Assembly: GCA_002452315.1 (NCBI GenBank)
Contig: DKFH01000098.1
Location: forward strand, 1,936-10,253
Direction of reading: 5' to 3'
From: Anaerolineaceae bacterium UBA6801
Lineage (GTDB): Bacteria; Chloroflexota; Anaerolineae; Anaerolineales; Anaerolineaceae
DNA: 8,318 nt
Shown here in pieces: positions 1-6,472 of the stretch. The notes below the pieces were generated by a model. It was given only the letters and a program-made list of their open reading frames with translations. It was not told the DNA's origin and made no database searches. The stretch's first letter is position 1. Each line of letters opens with the position of its first letter. A program made the translations under genes and the position numbers.

Positions 1-338
1 TTCAGCGCGATCACCATCGGGATGTTAAGTTCAAGCAATTCAACGGTCATCAATAAACCATGGGAAAGGTTTGAGGCGTCCAGCACATTGACAACCACAT
101 CGATCTCGTTCGACGTCAGGTACTTGATTACCTCCCGCTCAGCAGGATTGGTGCCCGCCAAGGAATAAGTGCCGGGCAAATCAACCACATCTACAACACC
201 GCCTAACAGGCGGACCGATGATTCAGTGTAAGTGACCGTTGTACCGGAGAAATTCCCTGTTTCCGCCTTGTATCCGGCTATTTGGTTAAATAACGTGCTT
301 TTCCCACAATTGGGTTGGCCAATTAATCCAATACGCAT
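1..338 (-). CDS. feoB: Ferrous iron transporter FeoB, N-terminal G domain (partial)
   Basis: FeoB is the inner-membrane Fe(II) transporter whose N-terminal cytosolic GTPase domain gates or drives uptake. Only the first 112 codons are present; the rest runs off the left edge. The visible protein begins MRIGLIGQPNCGKSTLFNQ. It shows the P-loop GQPNCGKST at residues 7-15, a switch I region with NFSGTTV at 29-35 (the equivalent of the family's NWPGVTV), and the G3 motif DLPGTYSL at 53-60. The last is a FeoB signature. The NxxD base-recognition motif, the GDI helices and the membrane domain lie outside the window. The ATG shares one base with the feoA stop codon (TGATG), so the two genes are translationally coupled. 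Ras-like GTPases such as Era or Der would not carry DLPGTYSL behind a FeoA gene, so the assignment is firm. Confidence 0.95.
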   Translation of the reverse strand, partial: MRIGLIGQPNCGKSTLFNQIAGYKAETGNFSGTTVTYTESSVRLLGGVVDVVDLPGTYSLAGTNPAEREVIKYLTSNEIDVVVNVLDASNLSHGLLMTVELLELNIPMVIAL

Positions 339-562
339 CAAACCTGCTCAACCTGTATTCGCTCAGCAATCCCGCGTCCAATGGCCACTGCGCGGCCTTC
401 AACATCCACCATCACAGGCCCGCCTAGCGGTGCGAATCTCAAAATCTTTACTACCCGCCCCGGGGTGATCCCAAGCTGGCGCAGTTTGGACTCGACACCT
501 TTTCCCCCGGTGTAATTGGTGATTTGAACTGAAACATTTTTAGGTGCATCTAATAATTTCAT
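338..562 (-). CDS. feoA: Ferrous iron transport protein A
   Basis: FeoA is a small cytosolic SH3-like protein that associates with FeoB and is needed for full Fe(II) uptake. The 74-residue length is typical of the family. The sequence shows the usual layout: an N-terminal strand, then GGKGVESKLRQLGITPGRVVKIL (residues 19-41), containing the family's L-x-x-LGI-x-PG core, then the GGPVMVDVEGRAVAIGRGIAERI region that forms the second half of the barrel. The C-terminus ends in IQVEQV, as expected for the last strand. The start at 562 is preceded by a GAGG ribosome binding site with 4 bases between it and the ATG. The stop codon overlaps the feoB start by one base, so the pair forms an operon. A promoter and a candidate operator lie directly upstream at 573-617. 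Confidence 0.95.
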   Translation of the reverse strand: MKLLDAPKNVSVQITNYTGGKGVESKLRQLGITPGRVVKILRFAPLGGPVMVDVEGRAVAIGRGIAERIQVEQV

Positions 563-572
563 TTAGCCTCAT

Positions 573-590
573 ATAAAGATCAACCTTTAT
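573..590. promoter_or_regulatory. Inverted repeat at the feoAB promoter, candidate metal-regulator operator
   Basis: An 18-base imperfect palindrome with perfect 6-base arms (ATAAAG ... CTTTAT) and a 6-base centre. It overlaps the last two bases of the feoAB -10 element and covers the expected transcription start, a position where a bound repressor would block initiation. Iron uptake operons are commonly repressed by Fur- or DtxR-family proteins, so an iron- or manganese-sensing repressor is the natural candidate. The sequence is not a clear match to the E. coli Fur box, so the regulator cannot be named. Confidence 0.45.
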
Positions 591-617
591 TCTAATATTC
601 ATCCCTTGATGAGTCAA
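589..617 (-). promoter_or_regulatory. Sigma70-type promoter of feoAB
   Basis: Reading on the minus strand, TTGACT (612-617) is followed after exactly 17 bases by TAGAAT (589-594). Both hexamers match the sigma70 consensus at five of six positions. Initiation would fall near 582, about 20 bases upstream of the feoA ATG. The -35 and -10 lie back to back with the plus-strand promoter at 662-690. Confidence 0.7.
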
Positions 618-661
618 GCCGAAAACCAACATGGCAGCCTCATCCACAACAGCATTTCAGC

Positions 662-690
662 TTGAAGGATCTAACCGGATACAATACAAT
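662..690 (+). promoter_or_regulatory. Sigma70-type promoter of the DUF89 phosphatase gene
   Basis: TTGAAG (662-667), 17 bases, then TACAAT (685-690); a second overlapping TACAAT lies at 680-685. Initiation near 697 would leave a leader of about 67 bases before the ATG at 764. This promoter covers an in-frame TTG at 662, which argues that the TTG is not a start codon. Confidence 0.6.
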
Positions 691-763
691 AGACCGCGGT
701 GAATTTCAACCAAAGCAAACGATCGTAAAAACTCAGCTACAAAAAGAAAGCAAACCAGAAAAC

Positions 764-1936
764 ATGGATAAAACCACACTGCCCCCATTTCTGATGACAT
801 CAGATGTGGGCTCATTTGCCCAAAGGACGATCAAAGAACGCTTACCCATCATTCTTGAACAGGTCATATCAACCAATATCTACCCACCCAAAATCCACAA
901 AGGACTGCAGATGTTTAAGAAAGAACTAAACCACGGCCAGGTACAGCCACTTTCAGAAATCACTGAAGACCGTCTTGTCTGGGAACGCGATCTGCAGGCT
1001 TGGCTGGGAAAACGATGGGATCAATTACCCTGGCTGCTGGCAGAAGCTTACTTTTACCGCCGGATATTAGAGATCACCCACTACTTCCAACCGGGACCCT
1101 GGATGGGTGTGAACCCGTTTGAAGCTTTGAAAGCACAAGAAATTCAGGACGGAATGACCGTCTTTGAGGACCTGTATCATGAGATGATAATTGATGATTC
1201 AAGCGAATGTTTTATAGATCATCTGATCAAAGCTTTATGGGGAAACAGAGGTGATCTGAGCTTGTTAGGCACACTCGATTCCGACATGCACACCCAAAGC
1301 CACCGCATCATCCTTGATCACAGTTTACCTGCCTACCGATACCTGTCAACCCACCGGCCAGCCAATATTGCTATTTTTTTGGACAACGTCGGCAAAGAAC
1401 TCTTTTTTGATCTTGCACTAATGAGTTACCTGTTTGAAACCGGTCTGGCCGGTAAGGTCACCTGTTTTGTAAAACCACAACCCTTTTTTATCTCTGATGT
1501 CATGCCTAAAGATTTGTATAATTCGATCGATTTGCTGGCTGCAACCCAAAGCCCGGAGGTTCAAGAACTCTCAGAACGACTGACCAAATACACAAAAGCA
1601 GGCCGGCTAAAGGTCGCCGCACCGCCCTTCCTGACCCTTGGACGTGAATTCCACGAAATGCCGGATGACCTGTACACACAGCTTGAGCAGCACGATTTAA
1701 CCATCCTGAAGGGCGACTTGAATTACCGGCGCTTAATGAGAGACCGGCACTGGCCGCCGACAACACCTGTTGGGGTTGCCGGAGGATATTTCCCCACCTC
1801 ATTTTTAAGCCTCAGAACCTTAAAATCAGAACTCATCGTGGGGTTAACGGATGAAGAGCTGGAAAACGTCAAAAGCGAAGGCGACCCAGATTGGTTGACC
1901 AACGGGAAGAGAGGAATCATCACCTTCTGTCAATAA
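764..1936 (+). CDS. DUF89 / ARMT1-like damage-control phosphatase
   Basis: Member of the DUF89 (ARMT1-like) family of metal-dependent phosphatases. Characterised subfamily III members hydrolyse sugar phosphates such as fructose 1-phosphate and are thought to limit build-up of damaging phosphometabolites. In the 390-residue protein I see the subfamily hallmarks in order: SDVGSFAQRTIKERLP near the N-terminus (14-29), EAYFYRRIL (94-102), LWGNRGDLSL (158-167), FLDNVGKEL (205-213) with the metal-binding D207/N208 pair, FFISDV (241-246) with D245 as likely metal ligand, and KGDLNYRRLMRDRHW (316-330), whose GDLNYR is diagnostic. The frame stays open upstream to a TTG at 662. I chose ATG 764 because family members begin close to the SDxGSF motif and because the upstream 34 codons overlap a promoter. 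No strong ribosome binding site is visible. Cytosolic; no signal peptide or membrane segment. The substrate is not determined by the sequence. The inositol-1-phosphate synthase gene follows after 79 bases. Confidence 0.88.
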   Translation: MDKTTLPPFLMTSDVGSFAQRTIKERLPIILEQVISTNIYPPKIHKGLQMFKKELNHGQVQPLSEITEDRLVWERDLQAWLGKRWDQLPWLLAEAYFYRRILEITHYFQPGPWMGVNPFEALKAQEIQDGMTVFEDLYHEMIIDDSSECFIDHLIKALWGNRGDLSLLGTLDSDMHTQSHRIILDHSLPAYRYLSTHRPANIAIFLDNVGKELFFDLALMSYLFETGLAGKVTCFVKPQPFFISDVMPKDLYNSIDLLAATQSPEVQELSERLTKYTKAGRLKVAAPPFLTLGREFHEMPDDLYTQLEQHDLTILKGDLNYRRLMRDRHWPPTTPVGVAGGYFPTSFLSLRTLKSELIVGLTDEELENVKSEGDPDWLTNGKRGIITFCQ

Positions 1937-1984
1937 TGTGGTAAAAACATAACTATGAAATTTGCAGTGTTTTATGTCACCACA
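1937..1984. repeat. Interrupted inverted repeat between the DUF89 gene and ino1
   Basis: Directly after the DUF89 stop codon, TGTGGT (1937-1942) is complementary to ACCACA (1979-1984). Inside it, ACATAA (1947-1952) is complementary to TTATGT (1972-1977). The two stems are separated by a 4-versus-1 base bulge and enclose a 19-base loop. There is no T-run after it, so it is not a standard Rho-independent terminator. It could be a leader hairpin, an operator for ino1, or chance in AT-rich sequence. Confidence 0.35.
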
Positions 1985-2001
1985 AAAATAATGATGATCT
2001 G

Positions 2002-2006
2002 AAAGG
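2002..2006 (+). promoter_or_regulatory. Ribosome binding site fixing the ino1 start
   Basis: AAAGG lies 9 bases before the ATG at 2016. A TTG at 2010 is also in frame, but it would leave only 3 bases after this site, so ATG 2016 is preferred. Confidence 0.6.
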
Positions 2007-2015
2007 TTTTTGAAT

Positions 2016-3095
2016 ATGAGCGATAAGAAAAAAGTGCGTGTTGGAATTATTGGCGTCGGCAATTGTGCCTCGGCCCTCGTCCAGGGTTTAGAGTTTTATA
2101 AACAGGCCAGAGACGACGAACGGGTTCCCGGGTTGATGCATGTCAACCTCGGCGGGTACCACATCTCGGATATCGAAATCTCAGCTGCCTTTGATGTGGT
2201 GGACACCAAGGTTGGTAAGGACCTATCTGAAGCCATTTTTGCCTTCCCTAATAACACCTACCATTTCGCAGACATTCCCAAAATGAACGTGCCCGTGCAC
2301 CGCGGCATGACTCACGACGGGTTGGGAAAATATCTCCTCCAAATCGTGAAAAAATCCCCCGGCCCGACGGACGATCTTATCAGTATTCTGAAAGAGACAA
2401 AGACGGATGTGGTCGTAAACTTCCTTCCGGTTGGCTCGGAAATGGCCACCAAGTGGTATGTCGAGCAAATCCTGGAAGCGGGATGCGGTTTCGTGAACGC
2501 CATTCCGGTATTCATTGCCAGCTCAGACTATTGGTCAAAACGCTTTACAGAACTGGGCCTGCCAATCATCGGCGATGACATCAAAAGCCAGGTCGGTGCC
2601 ACCATCTTACACCGGGTGCTGACCAGCCTGTTTGTCGACCGCGGCGTCAGGCTCGATCACACCTACCAGCTTAATTTTGGCGGCAACACCGATTTTATGA
2701 ACATGCTCGAGCGGGAACGCCTTGAATCCAAGAAAATCAGCAAAACCGGGGCAGTCACCAGTATGCTGCCCTATGAACTGCCAAAAGACGACATCCACGT
2801 CGGCCCGAGCGACTATGTGCCCTGGCTGACCGACCGCAAATTCTGCTACATCAAAATGGAAGGAACGACTTTCGGTAATGTGCCCCTGAATTTAGAGGCT
2901 AAACTTGAGGTTTGGGATTCGCCCAATTCTGCCGGCGTCATCATCGATGCCGTGCGGTGCTGCAAGATCGCCTTGGATCGGGGATTAGCAGGCCCATTAC
3001 TGGCCCCCTCTTCATACTTCATGAAGACGCCCCCCGAGCAATATGTGGACAGCCTGGCCAGGGAGAAAACCGAAGCCTTCATTCTTGGCGAATAA
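2016..3095 (+). CDS. ino1: Myo-inositol-1-phosphate synthase
   Basis: NAD-dependent isomerase (EC 5.5.1.4) that converts D-glucose 6-phosphate to 1D-myo-inositol 3-phosphate (inositol 1-phosphate), the entry to inositol lipids and inositol-based solutes. The 359-residue length fits the short actinobacterial/archaeal class rather than the ~500-residue eukaryotic one. Visible features: Rossmann nucleotide-binding loop IIGVGNCAS (11-19), GDDIKSQVGAT (186-196) with active-site lysine K190, NFGGNTDFMNM (220-230), a second conserved lysine in CYIKMEGTTFG (K280), DSPNSAG (301-307) and FMKTPP (335-340). All are signature segments of the family, and none appears damaged. It is cytosolic, with no signal peptide. 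It follows the DUF89 phosphatase by 79 bases with no terminator between, so co-transcription is possible; a strong terminator follows it. No inositol monophosphatase or phosphatidylinositol synthase gene is in the window, so the end product is unknown. Confidence 0.96.
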   Translation: MSDKKKVRVGIIGVGNCASALVQGLEFYKQARDDERVPGLMHVNLGGYHISDIEISAAFDVVDTKVGKDLSEAIFAFPNNTYHFADIPKMNVPVHRGMTHDGLGKYLLQIVKKSPGPTDDLISILKETKTDVVVNFLPVGSEMATKWYVEQILEAGCGFVNAIPVFIASSDYWSKRFTELGLPIIGDDIKSQVGATILHRVLTSLFVDRGVRLDHTYQLNFGGNTDFMNMLERERLESKKISKTGAVTSMLPYELPKDDIHVGPSDYVPWLTDRKFCYIKMEGTTFGNVPLNLEAKLEVWDSPNSAGVIIDAVRCCKIALDRGLAGPLLAPSSYFMKTPPEQYVDSLAREKTEAFILGE

Positions 3096-3124
3096 TTCGC
3101 CCAAAACCTTTGATCGACAATCTG

Positions 3125-3155
3125 CAGGCGCTTTTTCAAGCGCCTGTTTATTGTT
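3125..3155 (+). terminator. Rho-independent terminator after ino1
   Basis: A perfect 9-bp stem, CAGGCGCTT (3125-3133) with AAGCGCCTG (3138-3146), closes a 4-base loop and is followed by the T-rich tract TTTATTGTT. It starts 29 bases after the ino1 stop codon. It should end the upstream unit and insulate the polymerase gene. Confidence 0.88.
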
Positions 3156-3233
3156 AAATCAATCGCAAGTCAATAACTATACGAAACATATACAATGAAA
3201 GCAGCAGGGTTAAGAAAGCTGTCTGCGAACTCC

Positions 3234-3262
3234 TTGTCCTGCCAGACGTTTCTGATTATAAT
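3234..3262 (+). promoter_or_regulatory. Promoter of the accessory polymerase gene
   Basis: TTGTCC (3234-3239), 17 bases, then a perfect TATAAT (3257-3262). Initiation is expected near 3269, giving a leader of about 38 bases. A LexA-type palindrome begins right at that point. Confidence 0.65.
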
Positions 3263-3269
3263 ATTAGAT

Positions 3270-3283
3270 AGAATACTTGTTCG
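3270..3283. promoter_or_regulatory. Candidate LexA (SOS) box
   Basis: AGAATACTTGTTCG reads as GAAT-N4-GTTC. That is one base away from the GAAC-N4-GTTC core of the Gram-positive-type LexA box, and the right flanking G is present as well. It lies at the predicted transcription start, 7 bases past the -10 hexamer, where LexA binding would repress. The regulated gene is a polymerase of the kind induced by DNA damage elsewhere. That Gram-positive-type boxes are used in this organism is inferred. Confidence 0.5.
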
Positions 3284-3306
3284 AATAATTATCATCATCA
3301 GGCACC

Positions 3307-6300
3307 ATGCAAATCGCTTACCTTCGCACCCATTCCTATTACGGCTTGCTTGAATCCCTGCTCTCACCTCAGGATTTGGCCAGCACAGCCCAGCAACTTG
3401 GCATTCAAACGCTGGCGTTAACCGACCATCGCTACCTGACCGGTGCAATAGAGTTCTATGAGGTCTGCCGCCAGGCGGAGATCCACCCCATTCTGGGGCT
3501 GGAGATTGATCTGGCATACCACCACCATTCGGGCCGTCTGGCACTGTTGGCTAAGGACCGCAGAGGATGGTCAAATCTTGCCCGGCTCAGCTCAACCAGC
3601 CTGGTCAGTGAGGGCCTGATCGATATCGAAACGCTCAATACGCACCGAGAAGGCCTGATCTGCCTGACCGGCGGGTTCAACGGCATCCTCAGGGTACTGC
3701 TCATCAACACCCCGGCCGACCGAAAAATGCCGCACCGCTTTTTGGCCGACCTCCAGGCGATCTTTACCTCCGACTGTTTCATCGAGGTGCAGCGATATGC
3801 CACCGGGCCGCTGAAGCACGAGCCAGCTGTGATAACTTTGGCGAAGGATTTAGACCTGGCGGTCATTGCCGGCCAGAACATCCACTATCGCCAGCCTGCA
3901 GACCAGGCGCTATTCAGAACGCTCACTGCCATCCGTGAGAACAAATTGATCCATCAGCTGTCAAATTCAAGCCAGGCGGACCTCGCTGCGCACTTTCCCG
4001 CCAGGGACGACTTTGCTCACCGGTTTCAAGACCTGCCACAAGCCTTGAATAACCTTGCCCAGGTGGTAGAACGCTGTCAGTTTGAGCTGCCTATCGGTAA
4101 AACGCATTTCCCCACCTTTCCCACGCCGGTTGGCATCTCCCAATCCGAATACCTCCGCCAGCGCGCTTACCAGGGCGCAAAAAGCATTTACCACCACATC
4201 ACCCCGCAAATCACAGCACGTCTCGATCATGAGCTTTCCATCATCTCAGAAATGGGCTATGGACCCATCTTTTTGATCATGGAGGATATTCTCGAGCATG
4301 CCCGTCAGCTGGACATTCCCACATCCTCCCGCGGCTCTGCCGCCTCATCCCTGGTGGCCCATTGTCTGAAGATCACCAGCCCGGACCCATTGGCCTTGAA
4401 TTTATACTTCGAGCGGTTCTTAAACCCCGCCCGCAACAAGCCCCCGGACATCGACACAGACATCGCCTCTCATCGGCGAGACGAAGTGATTCAGTATGTG
4501 TTTGAAAAGTACCAACCTGATCATGTTGCCATGGTCGGGACAATTAACCGCTACCGCCCAAAATCTGCCCTGGGTGATGTCGCCAAAGCTTATGGTTTCT
4601 CACCCGAAACCATCCGGCAGCTGACCAAGAAGCTTCCTTCATCCTTCCACTTCAAGACCGGAGTGGAATCCACAGAGCCTTTTGCCCCGCTCATGCGGGA
4701 GTCCTCAAACCCCGTCATCAAGGACATCCTTCGAGATTCCGCCGCAATCCTTGATATGCCCCGGCACCTATCGGTGCATCCCGGGGGGATCGTCATTGCG
4801 CCATTTCCCATCACCGACCTGATCCCCATCATGCACTCATCCTCCCTGGGGATCAACCACGCGCAATACAGCCTGGACGGGGTTGAAAGATTTGGCATGG
4901 TCAAGATCGATCTATTGGGCATCCGGGGGCTGACCGTGTTGGGTGAGGTCGCCAACCAGATCCATTCCTGGCATCAACGTGAATTTCAGACAGGTTTGCA
5001 GGTGTTAGAACAAATCCCGGGGGACGACCCCCAAACCGCCGACACCATCCTCAATGCGCGCACCATTGGCTGCTTTCAAATCGAAAGCCCAGGGATGCGT
5101 GCAACGCTGCGCGAAATCAAAGCGCAATCGATCGAGGATATTATGGCAGCGTTAGCACTCTACCGTCCCGGACCTCTCAGGGGCGGATTGAGAGACGCCT
5201 TCGTGCGCCGCTTTAGGGGTGAAGAACCGGTCACCCATATCCATGAGTCGCTGACGGATTTGCTTAGTGACACCCTGGGCGTGATCCTTTACCAGGAGCA
5301 AGTCTTGCGCATTGCCCACGAATTGGGCGGCCTAACCATCGCCCAGGCTGATATTTTACGCCGTGCAATGAGCCACTTCGACCCTGGCGGCGTCATGGTC
5401 ACCTTGCGGGACAATTTCATCGCCGGGGCAATGGAAAAACGCAATGTGCCCGTTGAGACCGCAGAGCGGGTATGGGAGATGATGGCAGCCTTTGCTGGAT
5501 ATGGCTTTCCCAAAGCGCATGCTGCTTCGTATGCCCAGCTGGCCTGGAATTCAGCCTGGTGTAAAACGCATTACCCGGCAGAATTCATGTGCGCGGTACT
5601 CGGTTACGGCGGTGGCTATTACTCGCAACGCGTCTACCTGATGGAAGCCTGGCGGTTAGGATTGACCGTCAAGCCACCCCATGTGAATCATTCAGACAAC
5701 AGTTTTCGTGTGGTGTATCCCCAAGGGCAGCCTGTCATATATATGGGTTTAAGCCAGGTGCGGGATTTAACCCAAAAAACAATCCATAAAATCATCAAGC
5801 ATCGCCCTTTTTACTCACTGGATGACTTCCTGACCCGGGTTGACCCGCAGCAAAAAGAAATCCGCCACCTGGTCGTGAGCGGTGCCTTTGAAGGCGTAAT
5901 CACCATACCCGCAGCCCTGCACCAGATCGAACACAAACGAGCTCCCGGACAAATGAACCTGTTCACCATCTCTCAAACGGATCCAGATTGGGACATCGCC
6001 CAGAAGTCACAGGCCCAACACGATATTTTAGGGGTCAGCTTAGAAATCTCTCCCCTGGAACAATTTGCGGATCAAATCCAATCGGCGAGCGCAATTTCGA
6101 CCCTGGAGGCAGCAAACCTGGTTGGCCAAACGATCTGCGTGGCAGGTATGCGACAGGCTTTTCGCCGCTACCGCAACCGCTCAAACCAGATGATGGGACA
6201 CTTAACCCTGGAAGATTTAGAAGGGTCCCTGACGGTGTTCATTCCTCCCGAAATTTACCGCCAACACGCTGAAATACTGCGTGAGCAAGGCCTATTTTTG

Positions 6301-6378
6301 ATTTCAGGGCGCATGGAACTGGATGAAAAACGGGGACAGACCAGAATGATCGCAGCGCAGCTCCGCCTGCTTAATTAG
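3307..6378 (+). CDS. Accessory DNA polymerase III alpha subunit (DnaE-like, C-family)
   Basis: C-family DNA polymerase that extends primers from dNTPs, here probably in damage tolerance. Domain order in 1023 residues: PHP domain (about 1-200); polymerase core with SRGSAASSL (341-349), catalytic PPDIDTD (379-385; D381 and D383) and KIDLLG with the third catalytic D535; HLSVHPGG in the fingers region; HhH region (about 813-860); clamp-binding QMNLF (882-886); and an OB fold from about 940 to the end. Replicative alphas are usually about 1150 residues or longer, with a tau-binding tail that is absent here. The PHP metal site is degraded: RTHS replaces HxHS near residue 9 and QNIHY replaces NDVHY at 190-194, while D40-H41 and E66 remain, so PHP nuclease activity is doubtful. 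ATG 3307 has a weak AGG 5 bases upstream. A promoter and possible SOS box precede it. No imuA, imuB or lexA is in the window. It could be a divergent DnaE2/ImuC, though that group generally lacks a clamp motif. Confidence 0.9.
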   Translation: MQIAYLRTHSYYGLLESLLSPQDLASTAQQLGIQTLALTDHRYLTGAIEFYEVCRQAEIHPILGLEIDLAYHHHSGRLALLAKDRRGWSNLARLSSTSLVSEGLIDIETLNTHREGLICLTGGFNGILRVLLINTPADRKMPHRFLADLQAIFTSDCFIEVQRYATGPLKHEPAVITLAKDLDLAVIAGQNIHYRQPADQALFRTLTAIRENKLIHQLSNSSQADLAAHFPARDDFAHRFQDLPQALNNLAQVVERCQFELPIGKTHFPTFPTPVGISQSEYLRQRAYQGAKSIYHHITPQITARLDHELSIISEMGYGPIFLIMEDILEHARQLDIPTSSRGSAASSLVAHCLKITSPDPLALNLYFERFLNPARNKPPDIDTDIASHRRDEVIQYVFEKYQPDHVAMVGTINRYRPKSALGDVAKAYGFSPETIRQLTKKLPSSFHFKTGVESTEPFAPLMRESSNPVIKDILRDSAAILDMPRHLSVHPGGIVIAPFPITDLIPIMHSSSLGINHAQYSLDGVERFGMVKIDLLGIRGLTVLGEVANQIHSWHQREFQTGLQVLEQIPGDDPQTADTILNARTIGCFQIESPGMRATLREIKAQSIEDIMAALALYRPGPLRGGLRDAFVRRFRGEEPVTHIHESLTDLLSDTLGVILYQEQVLRIAHELGGLTIAQADILRRAMSHFDPGGVMVTLRDNFIAGAMEKRNVPVETAERVWEMMAAFAGYGFPKAHAASYAQLAWNSAWCKTHYPAEFMCAVLGYGGGYYSQRVYLMEAWRLGLTVKPPHVNHSDNSFRVVYPQGQPVIYMGLSQVRDLTQKTIHKIIKHRPFYSLDDFLTRVDPQQKEIRHLVVSGAFEGVITIPAALHQIEHKRAPGQMNLFTISQTDPDWDIAQKSQAQHDILGVSLEISPLEQFADQIQSASAISTLEAANLVGQTICVAGMRQAFRRYRNRSNQMMGHLTLEDLEGSLTVFIPPEIYRQHAEILREQGLFLISGRMELDEKRGQTRMIAAQLRLLN

Positions 6379-6406
6379 CCTGTGGTTAGGACCTGGTCAC
6401 GATCCC

Positions 6407-6435
6407 TTGCGGGTAATTTAAGATGACGCTATACT
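6407..6435 (+). promoter_or_regulatory. Promoter of the trehalose synthase gene
   Basis: TTGCGG (6407-6412), 17 bases, then TATACT (6430-6435). The -10 is good and the -35 matches only at TTG. It lies in the 94-base gap after the polymerase gene, where no terminator is visible, so read-through from that gene also remains possible. Confidence 0.5.
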
Positions 6436-6472
6436 GAAGTAAATTAATCGAGGTCAGCAATAGAGAGGTAAA

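Noticed and set aside
662..763. N-terminal extension of the DUF89 protein from TTG 662
   Set aside because: Overlaps a good promoter and falls before the conserved family N-terminus; ATG 764 preferred.
1506..1802. Minus-strand open frame of 98 codons
   Set aside because: Lies wholly inside the DUF89 gene, has no recognisable motif and reads as a shadow of the coding strand.
1962..1992. Possible ino1 promoter with TTGCAG as -35
   Set aside because: At 17-base spacing the -10 position is only an A-run, and AATAAT is at 19 bases; too weak to call.
3226..3239. Second SOS-like site, GCGAAC followed by TTGTCC
   Set aside because: Spacing and right half do not fit GAAC-N4-GTTC; it is better explained by the -35 element.
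3170..3544. Minus-strand open frame of 124 codons spanning the polymerase promoter and 5' end
   Set aside because: No family resemblance, and it covers the plus-strand promoter, the candidate SOS box and the polymerase start.
6379..6412. Possible terminator after the polymerase gene
   Set aside because: No stable stem followed by a T-run could be found.
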